Position numbers and translations under genes: made by a program | The notes under the pieces: model-generated | The model's database searches: none | Told to the model about the DNA's origin: nothing | The model's input: the letters and a program-made list of their open reading frames with translations, nothing else | NCBI RefSeq assembly: GCF_021742065.1 | Contig: NZ_JAKKIE010000004.1 | Location: forward strand, 62,001 to 126,000 | Reading direction: 5' to 3' | DNA from: Rhizorhapis sp. SPR117 | Lineage (GTDB): Bacteria; Pseudomonadota; Alphaproteobacteria; Sphingomonadales; Sphingomonadaceae | Length of the DNA: 64,000 nucleotides | Shown here: positions 21,335 through 31,458 of the stretch, one piece after another | Numbering within the stretch: position 1 is the first letter of the stretch | How the letters are laid out: each line of letters starts with the position of its first letter

Positions 21335-24211
21335 ATGCTGCGTCGCCTCATTCTCGCATTTGTTCTTCCGGCCTGTGCAATGTCGGCATCCTTTGCTCAG
21401 GCGCAAGACCCTGCGCCGGTTTCAGAACTAATATCGGCGGTCGACATTCCCTATAAGGAATTTACCTTAGACAACGGGTTGCGCGTTATCGTGCATGAAG
21501 ACCGCAAGGCGCCCATCGTTGCGGTGTCCGTATGGTATAATGTCGGATCGAAGAACGAACCGGCGGGGAAAACCGGCTTTGCCCATCTGTTTGAACATTT
21601 GATGTTCAATGGGTCCGAAAATTCGCCGGGTGATTTTTTCGAACCATTGCAGCAGGTAGGCGCGACCGATTTCAATGGCACCACCTGGTTCGACCGCACC
21701 AATTATTTTGAAAGCGTTCCGACTTCGGCGCTGGAAGTGGCGCTGTTTCTGGAAAGTGACCGCATGGGGCATTTGCTGGGTGCCGTGACCCAGAAAACGC
21801 TCGATAATCAGCGCGGCGTCGTTCAGAATGAAAAGCGGCAGGGCGATAACCAGCCTTATGGGCTGGTCGAATATGCGCAGCTCGCGGCCCTTCTTCCCGC
21901 TGACCATCCTTATGGCCATTCCACCATCGGATCGATGGCCGATCTGGACAAGGCAAGCCTTGCCGATGTGAAAAGCTGGTTCACCGACCATTATGGTCCC
22001 AACAATGCCGTACTTGTGTTGGCAGGCGACATTAACGCCAAGCAGGCCAAGCCGCTGGTGGAGAAATATTTCGGCGACATTCCGCGTGGCAAGCAGGTCC
22101 AACCGGTCAACGTGACCATTCCGACCCTTTCCGCACCGAAAATCGAAGTGATGAAGGACAGGGTCGCCACAACGCGCCTTTACCGCAACTGGATTGTGCC
22201 GGGCCTCAATGATCCTGATTCGGTTCTGCTGAACATCGGGATGAGCGTGCTTGGCGGCCTTGCCAGTTCGCGGCTGGACAATATCCTTGTGCGGGACGAA
22301 CAGCTTGCCGTGCGCGTTACCGCCGGGGTGCAGGATTTCGCTCAGCTTGGCATGATCGAGATCACCGCCGATGTGAAACCCGGTATTGATGCTGATGTCG
22401 TTGCCAAGCGGCTGGATGCGATCATGGCCGATTATATTGCCAAAGGGCCAACCGCCGATGAAGTCCAGCGCGTTGCGACGCAGAGCGTTTCAGGCCGCAT
22501 AGCGGGTCTGGAACAGGTAGGCGGATTTAGTGGCAAGGCGGTGGCCCTGGCCGAAGGTGAACTCTATTCCAACGATCCTGATTTTTACAAAAAGCGGCTT
22601 GCCGCATTGGCCGCGGCCACGCCTGAAGCGGTGACGGCGGCGATGCAGAAATGGCTGCGTCGCCCGGTCTATGCACTGCGCGTTATTCCCGGCGAGCGCG
22701 ACCCTTATGAGGAGGCTGCACTGTCGAAGGGCAGTCGTACCGGCGTTCTTGCCGCGCCCGCTTTCTATCGCGCACCTGATGAGGCCGGTTCGACTACCGC
22801 TACCCAACCGGCGGCTGGTGTCGACCGCAGCAAATTGCCCGAGGTTAGTCCCATTCCCGATCTTGATTTCCCGACAGTTGAAACCACGACGCTATCGAAC
22901 GGGATCAAGGTGCATTTCGCCCGGCGCGATGCCATTCCGGCGATTCAGCTTTCGGTTGTGTTTGATGCCGGAAATGCCGCTGATCCCAAGGATAAGCTGG
23001 GCACCCAGTCGCTGATGCTTGCGATGCTGGAGGAAGGCACGACCTCTCGCAACAGCATCCAGATCGCCGAGGAACAGGAAAGGCTGGGCGCCAGCATTTC
23101 GGCCAGCGCCAGCATGGATAGAACGAGTGTGTCCATGTACGCACTGATGCCCAATCTCGCTCCCTCGCTCGACCTGATGGCCGATATCGTCAAAAATCCG
23201 GCTTTCGATCCGCATGAACTGGAACGCATAAGAGCGACGCAGCTTGCGCGGATTGCGGCTGAAAATACGCAGCCGAAAAGCATCGCACTGCGCACATTGC
23301 CGCCGCTGCTGTTTGGCAAGGATCACCCATATGGGGTGGCCTTTACCGGTACTGGCGATCCGGAGGTCGTTGCAAAACTGACGCGCAATGACCTGGCGTC
23401 CTTCCACCACCGCTGGATCCGCGCCGACAATGCGGAAATCTTTGCAGTGGGCGATACGACACTGGCCGAATTGAAGCCGATGCTGGAAAAATATTTTGGT
23501 CTTTGGCGGATGACGCGCGACATGAAGGGCGTCAAGAATTCCGATGTCGCAACGCCCGCCGCGCAGGAACGGATCATTCTGGTCAACCGTCCGCAATCGC
23601 CGCAGTCCGTGATCCTTGCGGGCCAGGTTCTGGACGCACAGGGGACGGATGATCTGCTGAAACTGATCGCAGCCAATGATGTGATGGGCGGAAATTTCCT
23701 GTCGCGTATGAATATGGATTTACGGGAAACGAAGGGTTGGTCCTATGGTGTGCGCGGCAGCGTCAACCGCGTGCAGCGCAACGTCCCTTACATCCTGAGC
23801 GCGCCGGTGCAGGCCGACAAGACCGGACCCGCTATTGCGGCGCTTAAAACCGAAATGAAGGCGTTTCTTGGTGCCAAGGGTGTGACCCCCGCGGAACTGG
23901 AACGTACCGTCAATGGCAACATCCGCGAACTGCCTGGCAGCTTTGAAACATCGAGCGACGTCCTTGGCGAAATGCAGCGCGACGTGCTGTACGACCGCCC
24001 CTTCGATTATGTCGAATCGCTTGCGGATAAATATCGCGCGCTGACCGCAGCGGACCTTGATAATGCCGCGCGCGCCGCCATTGATCCGGATCGATTCACC
24101 TGGGTCGTCGTGGGCGACAAGACCAAGATCATGAATCAGCTTGAGGCGCTTGGTATGCCCATCACTGCAGTGGAAGACCCGTCTGGACCGGGGACAAATG
24201 GAAACGAATGA
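21335..24211 (+). CDS. M16 family zinc peptidase, two-domain
   Basis: The 958-aa protein has a signal peptide (LILAFVLPACAMSASFAQA) and two M16 units. The first has the inverted zinc motif in HLFEHLMFNG (about residue 84) and a downstream Glu, so it should be catalytic. The second (about 510-930) lacks HxxEH and is the inactive half that closes the chamber. Such pitrilysin-like periplasmic enzymes degrade peptides. ATG 21335 is chosen over more distant upstream starts because it gives a clean signal peptide and has AAGGA upstream. Confidence 0.92.
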   Translation: MLRRLILAFVLPACAMSASFAQAQDPAPVSELISAVDIPYKEFTLDNGLRVIVHEDRKAPIVAVSVWYNVGSKNEPAGKTGFAHLFEHLMFNGSENSPGDFFEPLQQVGATDFNGTTWFDRTNYFESVPTSALEVALFLESDRMGHLLGAVTQKTLDNQRGVVQNEKRQGDNQPYGLVEYAQLAALLPADHPYGHSTIGSMADLDKASLADVKSWFTDHYGPNNAVLVLAGDINAKQAKPLVEKYFGDIPRGKQVQPVNVTIPTLSAPKIEVMKDRVATTRLYRNWIVPGLNDPDSVLLNIGMSVLGGLASSRLDNILVRDEQLAVRVTAGVQDFAQLGMIEITADVKPGIDADVVAKRLDAIMADYIAKGPTADEVQRVATQSVSGRIAGLEQVGGFSGKAVALAEGELYSNDPDFYKKRLAALAAATPEAVTAAMQKWLRRPVYALRVIPGERDPYEEAALSKGSRTGVLAAPAFYRAPDEAGSTTATQPAAGVDRSKLPEVSPIPDLDFPTVETTTLSNGIKVHFARRDAIPAIQLSVVFDAGNAADPKDKLGTQSLMLAMLEEGTTSRNSIQIAEEQERLGASISASASMDRTSVSMYALMPNLAPSLDLMADIVKNPAFDPHELERIRATQLARIAAENTQPKSIALRTLPPLLFGKDHPYGVAFTGTGDPEVVAKLTRNDLASFHHRWIRADNAEIFAVGDTTLAELKPMLEKYFGLWRMTRDMKGVKNSDVATPAAQERIILVNRPQSPQSVILAGQVLDAQGTDDLLKLIAANDVMGGNFLSRMNMDLRETKGWSYGVRGSVNRVQRNVPYILSAPVQADKTGPAIAALKTEMKAFLGAKGVTPAELERTVNGNIRELPGSFETSSDVLGEMQRDVLYDRPFDYVESLADKYRALTAADLDNAARAAIDPDRFTWVVVGDKTKIMNQLEALGMPITAVEDPSGPGTNGNE

Positions 24212-24236
24212 AATCATACAATAAGGAGAAATCAAT

Positions 24237-24539
24237 ATGGCGACGGTTGATGGTGCATATGATTGCGTCACCAAGACCCCGATGGGCGATCAGCAATCGG
24301 TGTTCACGGTCATCAGTAATGGCGGAACATTTCATGGCACCAATGCGGGGCCGTTGGGTTCCCTGGATGTCAAGGATGGCAAGGTTGACGGAAATACATT
24401 GAGTTGGAAAATGGAAATGACCATTCCCATGCCGATGACGCTTGAGGCAGAAGCCGTTGTTGAAGGCGATACCCTGACCGGCACGATACAGGCGGGTGCG
24501 TTTGGCGCCATGGCCATGACGGGGAAGCGGCGCGGCTGA
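24237..24539 (+). CDS. Conserved hypothetical protein
   Basis: This 100-aa protein has no signal peptide or membrane helix. It alternates short beta-strand-like segments (SVFTVISNGGTFHGT, GSLDVKDGKVDGNTLSW, TLTGTIQAGAFGAMAMTG), suggesting a small beta-sandwich or lipocalin-like fold. It starts 25 bases after the M16 peptidase gene with a good AAGGAG site, so the two are probably cotranscribed. I do not recognise a function. Confidence 0.7.
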   Translation: MATVDGAYDCVTKTPMGDQQSVFTVISNGGTFHGTNAGPLGSLDVKDGKVDGNTLSWKMEMTIPMPMTLEAEAVVEGDTLTGTIQAGAFGAMAMTGKRRG

Positions 24540-24579
24540 TCGCGGATCGCATCAGCATTTGGAAAAAGAGTTCCATAGC

Positions 24580-24617
24580 ATAAGGCCCGCCGGTCCTGAA
24601 CCGGCGGGCCTTATTTT
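24580..24617. terminator. Bidirectional terminator between the hypothetical gene and pal
   Basis: A perfect 12-bp stem, AAGGCCCGCCGG (24582-24593) and CCGGCGGGCCTT (24601-24612), with a 7-nt loop lies between convergent genes and is followed by ATTTTG on the plus strand. Confidence 0.9.
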
Positions 24618-24640
24618 GCCTGGTAAACAGGTGAGCGAGG

Positions 24641-25144
24641 TTACTGAACCGTAACCGTCACGGCCCGGCGGTTCTGCGCCCATGCGGACTCGTCCGATCC
24701 CATCGCTTCCGGCCGTTCCTTGCCATAGCTGATCGTGCTGATCCGCGATTCAGGAATGCCGAGCGACACCAGATAGTTTTTTGCGGCGTTGGCGCGGCGT
24801 TCGCCCAGTGCAAGGTTATAGTCGCGAGTACCGCGCTCATCGCAATGCCCCTCGATCGTCACGCGCACGGATGGGTTTTGCGTCAGCCACTGTGCCTGGC
24901 TGGCGAGCGTTGCCTGGTCCTGCGCATCAACATCATATTTGTCGGTATCGAACAAAATACGGTCGGATGACACGCTGGCCATGAAATCTTCCTGGCTGCC
25001 CTTCACCGGACCTGACGGCGGGGTAAAGGGAGGGGCTTCCGTCTGCGCAGGAGCAGGCGGCAGTTCAGGCGGGGGTTTCTTTGCGCAGGCGGCCAGCGCG
25101 AGAATGGAGGTAGCAATCAATATCTGGCGCGTAATTCTAGTCAT
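24641..25144 (-). CDS. pal: Peptidoglycan-associated lipoprotein Pal
   Basis: Pal anchors the outer membrane to peptidoglycan as part of Tol-Pal, which acts in outer-membrane constriction during division. The 167-aa product has a lipoprotein signal with lipobox LAAC, a Pro-rich linker, and an OmpA-like domain ([43 protein letters not shown]). It is the last gene of the tol run and lies 97 bases after tolB, with GGAGAATAACT before its ATG. Confidence 0.96.
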   Translation of the reverse strand: MTRITRQILIATSILALAACAKKPPPELPPAPAQTEAPPFTPPSGPVKGSQEDFMASVSSDRILFDTDKYDVDAQDQATLASQAQWLTQNPSVRVTIEGHCDERGTRDYNLALGERRANAAKNYLVSLGIPESRISTISYGKERPEAMGSDESAWAQNRRAVTVTVQ

Positions 25145-25241
25145 AGTTATTCTCCTTGAGCCTTAAATTGCCGCCCCCACGGAAATGTGAGGTGATTTTG
25201 ATGTAATTTGTTACGCAGTCAAGCTTAATAAGTGCGCTTCT

Positions 25242-26573
25242 TTACGGTAATAGCGGCCCCCAGGATGGGTCCGAACCATCAAGCGGGGTAGCGAGTTTTC
25301 GTTCATTGACGCCGGTCAGATCGACCTGCCAGATCGCAGACTTGCCACTGCGCCCCTGACTGGTGCGAAAGAACTGAATGACCCGGCCATTGGGTGACCA
25401 TGTCGGCGCTTCATCCTGCCAGCTATTGGTCAGCAACCGTTCGCTGCCTCCGGTAGGCGTCATCACGCCGATACGGAAATTACCGACGATTTTGGTAAAG
25501 GCGATCAGGTCGCCGCGCGGGCTCCATTCCGGTGTCGCATAGCGACCGCCGCCAAAGCTGATGCGGTGCTGATTCGTCCCGTCGGCATTCATGACATAAA
25601 GTTGCTGAGAGCCCGAACGGTCGCTTTCGAAGACGATTTTCGATCCGTCCGGTGAATAGCTGCCGCCCACGTCGATGCCGGGGGTATTGGTCAGGCGTTG
25701 GGGCCTGCCGCCACTGCTGGATACCCGATAAATGTCGGTGTTCCCGGCGATTGCCATGGAAAACAGGATATGTTTGCCATCGGGCGACCAGCGGGGCGCG
25801 AAGGTGGCGTTGTTGCTTTCCGTCACCAACCGCTGTTTGCCTGTACCAATGTCATAGACGTAGATTCGCATCCGCTGACCGACATAGCTTAGATAGACGA
25901 TCGAGCCATAATCGGGCGAAAAGCGGGGGGTAAGCGCGATGCTTTGGCCGTTGGTGATAAAACGGTGATTGGCGCCGTCACTGTCCATGATGGCAAGACG
26001 TTTGGTGCGATGGTCCTTGGGACCGCTTTCGGCGATATAGGCGATACGGCTGTCAAAAAAGGGCGATTCCCCTGACAGGCGCGCATAGATGGCGTCAGCG
26101 CACTTATGCGCCGCCCGCCGCCAGTCGCGTGGCGCAATGACATAGCCCGCGCGGGTCAATTCCTGCCGTAATGCGACGTCATAGAGATAACAGCCGACAG
26201 TCAGATCGCCACCGCTGTTGACGCGAACGAAACCCTGCACGAGGGCTTCGGCACTCGTGCCCGCCCAATGGTTGAAATCGGGCATGGTGACTTCAGGAAA
26301 GCTGATCTGTTTGACGCCAGCTGGCCCCATGGGTCTGAACAGGCCGCTGCCACGCAGATCGGCAGCAATGACTTCGGCAATCTGGCGACCCAGAACGTCG
26401 GTCGAACCGGCGGGCGTATCGGCATTTTGCTGGCTTGGCATCGCGGGAATGGCGATGCGCAGATTGCTGTCAATCTCTCCGGTCACATCGACGCTCAACT
26501 GCGCTTTGGCAGGAGGAATGGCGATCAACAAAGCCGCCAGCGCGGCCATTGCCAGGGTCTCGACAATTTTCAT
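25242..26573 (-). CDS. tolB: Tol-Pal system protein TolB
   Basis: TolB is the periplasmic beta-propeller that binds Pal and TolA. The 443-aa product has a signal peptide (LAMAALAALLIAIPPAKAQ), an N-terminal alpha/beta domain, and WD-like TolB repeats such as PRWSPDGKHILFS, GGSYSPDGSKIVFESDRSG and PEWSPRGDLIAFT. The start overlaps the tolA stop by four bases. Confidence 0.96.
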   Translation of the reverse strand: MKIVETLAMAALAALLIAIPPAKAQLSVDVTGEIDSNLRIAIPAMPSQQNADTPAGSTDVLGRQIAEVIAADLRGSGLFRPMGPAGVKQISFPEVTMPDFNHWAGTSAEALVQGFVRVNSGGDLTVGCYLYDVALRQELTRAGYVIAPRDWRRAAHKCADAIYARLSGESPFFDSRIAYIAESGPKDHRTKRLAIMDSDGANHRFITNGQSIALTPRFSPDYGSIVYLSYVGQRMRIYVYDIGTGKQRLVTESNNATFAPRWSPDGKHILFSMAIAGNTDIYRVSSSGGRPQRLTNTPGIDVGGSYSPDGSKIVFESDRSGSQQLYVMNADGTNQHRISFGGGRYATPEWSPRGDLIAFTKIVGNFRIGVMTPTGGSERLLTNSWQDEAPTWSPNGRVIQFFRTSQGRSGKSAIWQVDLTGVNERKLATPLDGSDPSWGPLLP

Positions 26574-27388
26574 TGGGCAAGCCTTCCGTCAAAATTGAGC
26601 GGCTTCAGCCACTTCCATTGGTCATAAAATTGTTCGGGCAGATTGGTAAACGGTGCGGCCCGCATGACCGCCTGAACAGCCCGTTCCTGATGCAGATTGA
26701 CTTGTGCCTCATTGCTGGGCGTCACGCCAGTCGTTCCAACGACTTCAGGTCGCCCCTGAAGCGATCCATCACGGTTCAAGTGCACACTAAGCTGCGTCTT
26801 GAGCAATTCGGCGTCGGCACCCGAAGGCGGTTTCCAGAATGGTTTGAGCTGGCGATAGATTTCCGCATTCAGACTGGCGACTTGCGAACTGCTCATCTTT
26901 TCGGCGGGTGGCGTTGTCGCGGTTGCCTTGGTTGGGCGCTCTGTCTGGATGCCTTTTAAAAAGTCGCTGCCCAACAGCGATCCGCGTGCGCGCTTGTCGG
27001 GCTTTGGTTTCGCTTGCGCCTTTGCAGATTCGGACTGCTTGGGCGGGGTTGGTTTGGGTTTGGCTTGTTTGGCGGGCTTGGGTGCGGGCGCTGCTTGTTT
27101 TGGCTGCGGTGGCGCAGGCAGTGGCGCAGGTTCGGGCGATTTGGGTGCGGCAGGTTCGGCCTCTTCGGTCGGGCCGATCTCCGGTGCCTGGCTTGCCGCC
27201 ATTTCCTCGTGCGAAATTTTCGGTGCGGCCATTTCCAGCCCTACCTCGTCGACCAGTTGCACTTCGATGGGCGGGCTGCGCAGTTTCAGGGGATTGGGCG
27301 TGCTTAGAAAACCGACGGACAGCACGCCGAACAGCAGGACATGTCCTGCCGTTGCAATGCCCAAGCCGATTTTCTCCACGCGTTCCAT
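26570..27388 (-). CDS. tolA: TolA-like cell envelope protein
   Basis: This 272-aa protein occupies the tolA position. It has an N-terminal membrane helix (GHVLLFGVLSVGFLS), a Pro/Ala/Lys-rich central stretch (about 70-150) that would span the periplasm, and a C-terminal TonB/TolA-like domain (LKTQLSVHLNRDGSLQG, AVQAVMRAAPFTNLP). TolA links TolQR energy to TolB and Pal. The sequence is weakly conserved, as usual for this subunit, so position and architecture carry the call. Confidence 0.88.
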   Translation of the reverse strand: MERVEKIGLGIATAGHVLLFGVLSVGFLSTPNPLKLRSPPIEVQLVDEVGLEMAAPKISHEEMAASQAPEIGPTEEAEPAAPKSPEPAPLPAPPQPKQAAPAPKPAKQAKPKPTPPKQSESAKAQAKPKPDKRARGSLLGSDFLKGIQTERPTKATATTPPAEKMSSSQVASLNAEIYRQLKPFWKPPSGADAELLKTQLSVHLNRDGSLQGRPEVVGTTGVTPSNEAQVNLHQERAVQAVMRAAPFTNLPEQFYDQWKWLKPLNFDGRLAQ

Positions 27389-27400
27389 GAACGATAAGCC

Positions 27401-27847
27401 TTATCGTTTGCCGGATGAATCTGTGCTGACCAGAGCGACCCGGTTCAATCCGGCCCGATTGAGTTCCCCCATCACCAGCATGACCTGACCATAATCCAGC
27501 AGTTTGTCAGCGCGCAGATAGACTTGCGGAGCCTGTTCGGCGTCGCCCTTTTCCTTTCGGATCGTATCGAACTGGTCGGGAAGGGCGGCCATCAGCGTTT
27601 CCACATCGTCGATATACACACGCCCGTCGCTGTCTATCGACACCTGCACCGGTTCCTGACTCTGGTCGATCGGATTAGCACGGTTTTCCGGCAGGTTCAC
27701 CGGCACGCCGGTGACCAGCAAAGGCGCTGTCACCATGAAGATGATGAGCAGCACCAGCATGACATCGACCAGCGGTGTCACGTTGATATCCGCCATCGGC
27801 GCGCGGCGGCGGCCGTGACGACCGGAAGGAAGTCCGCCCATCGCCAT
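27401..27847 (-). CDS. tolR: Biopolymer transport protein TolR
   Basis: The 148-aa ExbD/TolR protein has a short cytoplasmic N-terminus, one membrane helix in ADINVTPLVDVMLVLLIIFMV that carries the conserved proton-path Asp, and a periplasmic domain with SIDSDGRVYIDDV and LRADKLLDYGQVM. With TolQ it uses the proton gradient to drive TolA. Its start overlaps the tolQ stop by one base (TAATG). Confidence 0.95.
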   Translation of the reverse strand: MAMGGLPSGRHGRRRAPMADINVTPLVDVMLVLLIIFMVTAPLLVTGVPVNLPENRANPIDQSQEPVQVSIDSDGRVYIDDVETLMAALPDQFDTIRKEKGDAEQAPQVYLRADKLLDYGQVMLVMGELNRAGLNRVALVSTDSSGKR

Positions 27848-28554
27848 TAGCGGCTTGCCTCCAGTTCACGGCTTAGCGTCGAATAAAAGCCATCGGCAAA
27901 GCGGTTGAGCCGTGCCTCCAGCCGATTGATGCCGTGGCTGAACCGGTTGTAGGCAATAACGGCCGGAATCGCCGCGAACAGGCCAATGGCCGTCGCAAAC
28001 AGCGCCTCGGCAATGCCCGGCGCAACGACGGCAAGGCTGCTGTTATTTTCAGCGGCGATGGACGTAAAGCTGCGCATGATGCCCCAGACGGTCCCGAACA
28101 GCCCGACGAACGGCGCGACGCTGCCCACGGTCGCCAGAATGTTGAGCCTGTCCGAAAGATGGTCCACTTCCGCCGCGACGGCCGCGCCCATGGTGGTCGA
28201 CAGACGGTCGCGCGTTCCTTCACGGTCCACGGCATGCCCCTTGGTCGAACGCCGCCATTCCTTGACGCCCGCAGAAAAGACTTTGGCGCTCGGCAAGTCC
28301 GACCGGTCATGCAGATCGTAGAAGCGGTCAATGTCTTCGCTTCGCCAGAAATCCTGTTCGAACTTCTCCGACGCCTTTTTGGTTTTCGACAATTTGACGG
28401 CAAAGCTCAGGATGATCGCCCACGTCCAGATGCTGGCGAGCAGCAGGCCAAACATGACCATCTTCACCACAATATCTGCTTGCATGAACAGAGCGAACGG
28501 CGAAATCGTCGCTGACTGTGTTACAAGGGATATGGACGGAAGCGATGCACTCAT
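27847..28554 (-). CDS. tolQ: Tol-Pal motor subunit TolQ
   Basis: The 235-aa MotA/TolQ/ExbB protein has three membrane helices. The first is MVMFGLLLASIWTWAIILSF, and the conserved later pair is in NILATVGSVAPFVGLFGTVWGIM and PGIAEALFATAIGLFAAIPAVIAYN. It forms the ion-conducting motor with TolR. The start overlaps the ybgC stop by four bases. Confidence 0.96.
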   Translation of the reverse strand: MSASLPSISLVTQSATISPFALFMQADIVVKMVMFGLLLASIWTWAIILSFAVKLSKTKKASEKFEQDFWRSEDIDRFYDLHDRSDLPSAKVFSAGVKEWRRSTKGHAVDREGTRDRLSTTMGAAVAAEVDHLSDRLNILATVGSVAPFVGLFGTVWGIMRSFTSIAAENNSSLAVVAPGIAEALFATAIGLFAAIPAVIAYNRFSHGINRLEARLNRFADGFYSTLSRELEASR

Positions 28555-29018
28555 AGGTTGTTGTCTTCCCCGTTTTGAAGCTGTTTGAAAATGTCGATCC
28601 AGGTTTTTGGCTGCCGCTTCGGCTTGCCGCCGGGTGACAGATAGGCCGCGGTGACTTGGCCCTGGGTCAATATCTGATCATCGCACATGACTGTCTGATG
28701 AATGCGGCAGGATGCGGCGCGAATTTCCAGAACTTTACTGACCACCAGCAAATCATCGTCCAATCGCGCCGGGCGCTTGTACTGGATGGAAAGGTCGGAA
28801 ACAGCATAAAATCCCTCGCCATTTTCCATGCTGCCGCGCTGATCGATGCCGGCAAGCCGTAACATATCCGATCGCGCCCGCTCCATGTAACGCAAATAAT
28901 TGGCGTGATAGATTCTGCCGGATACGTCCGTGTCCTCAAAATAAACATGCACCGGAAACTCATGCGCGCCATCGCGGAACCGGCCGGTCGCTGGTTTCAG
29001 GGGGGCGGAAGGATTCAT
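28551..29018 (-). CDS. ybgC: Tol-Pal associated acyl-CoA thioesterase YbgC
   Basis: The product of about 155 aa is a hotdog-fold thioesterase of the 4-hydroxybenzoyl-CoA type. The active-site region is VYFEDTDVSGRIYHANYLRYMERARSD, where the Asp in DTD is the expected catalytic residue. It sits at the head of the tol genes, its usual place. ATG 29018 is chosen over the upstream 29069 because family proteins start shortly before HEFPVHVYFED. Confidence 0.93.
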   Translation of the reverse strand: MNPSAPLKPATGRFRDGAHEFPVHVYFEDTDVSGRIYHANYLRYMERARSDMLRLAGIDQRGSMENGEGFYAVSDLSIQYKRPARLDDDLLVVSKVLEIRAASCRIHQTVMCDDQILTQGQVTAAYLSPGGKPKRQPKTWIDIFKQLQNGEDNNL

Positions 29019-29078
29019 GAAGATTGCATGTAGCGGGCGCGCGACTCGGCGCAAAGCCCTAATGTGCAATCTACCCTG

Positions 29079-30104
29079 CTATTCGAACAATCCGGCCTGT
29101 CCGGCATCCTCTGGCGGAGTGAGGCCCAAATGCGTCCATCCCCGGCCATTCAGGCACCGCCCGCGCGCCGTGCGGGCGATCAGGCCCAGTTGGATCAGGA
29201 AGGGTTCGATCACTTCCTCAATCGTGTCGCGCGGTTCGGAAAGACCCGCTGCCAGCGTTTCGACGCCGACCGGACCGCCGCGATAAATGTCGGCAATCAT
29301 ATGCAGGTAACGCCGGTCCATCGCGTCGAGGCCCAGATTGTCGACTTCCAGCCGGTTCAGTGCCGCATCGGCGGACTTGGCATCGACCATTGCCGTACCC
29401 GCCACATTGGCGAAATCGCGCACCCGGCGGAGCAGGCGACCTGCAATCCGGGGCGTTCCCCGCGCACGGCGCGCGATTTCATGCGCGCCATCCGGCGCAA
29501 TGCCAAGGTCGAGCAGGTTCGCGGCGCGCCGGACCACGAGTTCCAGTTCCTCAACCGTGTAGAAATTGAGCCGTACCGGAATACCGAAGCGGTCGCGCAG
29601 CGGTGTCGTCAGCAAGCCCTGCCGTGTCGTCGCGCCGATCAGGGTGAACTGCGGTAAATCGATCCGCACCGACCGCGCCGACGGACCTTCGCCAATCATC
29701 AGGTCAAGCGCCCGATCCTCCATGGCGGGATAGAGAATTTCCTCGATGGCCGGATTAAGCCGGTGGATTTCGTCCACGAACAGCACATCGCCCTCATCCA
29801 GATTGGTGAGCAGCGCCGCCAGATCGCCTGATTTGGCAATGACCGGGCCGGATGTGGCGCGAAATCCAACGCCCATTTCGCGCGCCACAATCTGCGCCAG
29901 CGTCGTCTTGCCAAGGCCGGGAGGACCAAAGAACAACACATGATCCAGCGCCTCGCTCCGCGTCCGCGCCGCCTCTATAAAGACGCGCAGATTTTCGCGT
30001 GCAGCCTTTTGCCCGATAAACTCGTCCAGCGTCTTGGGCCGCAACGCAGCATCGGCATCCTCGGCGCGGCGGGCAGGGGTAATGAGACGGTTAGTATCGG
30101 TCAT
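29079..30104 (-). CDS. ruvB: Holliday junction helicase RuvB
   Basis: RuvB is the AAA+ motor that drives branch migration with RuvA. The 341-aa product has [19 protein letters not shown], Walker [16 protein letters not shown], Walker [17 protein letters not shown], sensor sequence [21 protein letters not shown], and the C-terminal winged-helix DNA-binding region. It lies 60 bases upstream of ybgC. Confidence 0.97.
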   Translation of the reverse strand: MTDTNRLITPARRAEDADAALRPKTLDEFIGQKAARENLRVFIEAARTRSEALDHVLFFGPPGLGKTTLAQIVAREMGVGFRATSGPVIAKSGDLAALLTNLDEGDVLFVDEIHRLNPAIEEILYPAMEDRALDLMIGEGPSARSVRIDLPQFTLIGATTRQGLLTTPLRDRFGIPVRLNFYTVEELELVVRRAANLLDLGIAPDGAHEIARRARGTPRIAGRLLRRVRDFANVAGTAMVDAKSADAALNRLEVDNLGLDAMDRRYLHMIADIYRGGPVGVETLAAGLSEPRDTIEEVIEPFLIQLGLIARTARGRCLNGRGWTHLGLTPPEDAGQAGLFE

Positions 30105-30150
30105 TGTAAAGCCTGCCTGACCAGTATGCTGTAAGGTCTTTCCTTTCCAT

Positions 30151-30241
30151 CGTCATGCTGAACTTGTTTCAGCATCCATTCCTCCTCACGCGATGATGGC
30201 GCTTGCTTTGCGATGGACCCTGAAACAAGTTCAGGGTGACG
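30151..30241. repeat. Palindromic repeat, CTGAACTTGTTTCAG type
   Basis: Two inverted arms of 29 bases at 30151-30179 and 30213-30241 flank a 33-base centre between ruvA and ruvB. Each arm has the form GTCA, a palindrome around AACTTGTTT, then CCAT. The overall size (91 bp) and layout match the 90-bp element at 61460-61549, although the palindrome core differs. Confidence 0.85.
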
Positions 30242-30258
30242 ATGTGGGGGTATGCCCA

Positions 30259-30864
30259 TCACTTCGCCGCCTTCTTGAGCGCCAGCCGCACCAGTGCGTC
30301 CAGCGTGGCCCCTTCGCCCAGTTCCCCCTCGGCTGCGGCTACCGCGATACTTGCTTCGGCGGGACGGAACCCCAGATTTTGTAGCGCCGACACGGCATCG
30401 CTTGCATGGTTGCCAACGGGGACGGCGGCCAGTCCCCCCGCCATCGCGCTGCCGATCGGTGCAGCGCCAATTTTGTCCTTCAGTTCATTGACAATCCGTG
30501 CGGCCAGTTTCGGTCCAACGCCATTGGCCCGCGCGACCATCGCCTTGTCGCCCATCGCCACGGACCGATGCAATTCGGCAGGTTCCAGCGCCGACAATAT
30601 CGCCAGTGCCACGCGTCCGCCTACGCCCTGAACGCCCGTCAGCAGGCGGAACCAGTCGCGTTCCTCTCCGCTGGCAAAACCCATCAGGCGGATGGAATCC
30701 TGGCTCACCAGCATTTCGGTATAGACGGTGCAGGCTTCCCCCACGCTGCCCAGCGCCGCCAGCGTGCGTGACGATGCGCCGACCAGATAGCCCACGCCAG
30801 CCACGTCGATGATCGCATGATCGATCCCGGTGCTGTCGAGCAGGCCTTTGAGTTTTGCGATCAT
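30259..30864 (-). CDS. ruvA: Holliday junction branch migration protein RuvA
   Basis: RuvA binds Holliday junctions and loads RuvB. The 201-aa product has the N-terminal OB domain ([28 protein letters not shown]), the helix-hairpin-helix pair ([36 protein letters not shown]), and the C-terminal RuvB-binding domain ([16 protein letters not shown]). The start overlaps the ruvC stop by four bases. Confidence 0.97.
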   Translation of the reverse strand: MIAKLKGLLDSTGIDHAIIDVAGVGYLVGASSRTLAALGSVGEACTVYTEMLVSQDSIRLMGFASGEERDWFRLLTGVQGVGGRVALAILSALEPAELHRSVAMGDKAMVARANGVGPKLAARIVNELKDKIGAAPIGSAMAGGLAAVPVGNHASDAVSALQNLGFRPAEASIAVAAAEGELGEGATLDALVRLALKKAAK

Positions 30865-31352
30865 CGTTCCCCCATCCTTCGCGCGCTTGCCATATGATGC
30901 GCGTGGGTGATCGCAACTGCAAGCGCGTCGGCGGCGTCCGGCCCGGCTATTTTTGCGCTGGGAAGCAGGCGGGCGATCATGGCGTGAACCTGATCCTTGC
31001 TGGCATTGCCGACGCCGACCACGGATTTCTTGACAAGGCGAGCCGCATATTCGCCCACTTCCAGCCCCGACCGCGATGCGCCGAGCAGCACCACGCCCCG
31101 CGCCTGACCCAGTTTCAGCGTCGATTGCGGATTGGCATTGACGAATACTTCCTCGACCGCCGCGCTTTCGGGCCGATGTTCCAACAGCAGGTCGGTAAGC
31201 GCCAGATCGAGTACCAGCAACCGGCTGGCCAGCGGCATCTTGCTGTCGGTCCTGATCTGACCGTTCGCAATGTGGGAAAGGCGATTGCCGTCGGCGGCGA
31301 TAACGCCCCAGCCCGTCGTGCCCAGGCCGGGGTCGAGGCCAAGAATGATCAC
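30861..31352 (-). CDS. ruvC: Holliday junction resolvase RuvC
   Basis: RuvC cuts Holliday junctions. The 163-aa product has the RNase H-like start [15 protein letters not shown] with the first catalytic Asp, [15 protein letters not shown] with the catalytic Glu, and [16 protein letters not shown] with the C-terminal acidic pair. It is overlapped by ruvA downstream, giving a ruvC-ruvA-ruvB order. Confidence 0.96.
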   Translation of the reverse strand: MIILGLDPGLGTTGWGVIAADGNRLSHIANGQIRTDSKMPLASRLLVLDLALTDLLLEHRPESAAVEEVFVNANPQSTLKLGQARGVVLLGASRSGLEVGEYAARLVKKSVVGVGNASKDQVHAMIARLLPSAKIAGPDAADALAVAITHAHHMASARRMGER

Positions 31353-31455
31353 ATTCCCCTCCCGTTTACGGGAGGGGCTAGGGGAGAGCAGGTTAGCGTA
31401 TGTGCCCAGCTGACAGGCCCTCCCCCGACCCCTCCCATATATGGGAGGGGAGAAT
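31353..31455. repeat. Palindromic repeat, CCCCTCCC/GGGAGGGG type
   Basis: Two palindromes, 31356-31377 (CCCCTCCCGTTTACGGGAGG plus two bases) and 31429-31450 (same arms with an ATATAT loop), lie in inverted arrangement between yebC and ruvC, joined by about 50 bases. This is a third dispersed-repeat type in the window. Confidence 0.8.
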
Positions 31456-31458
31456 GGC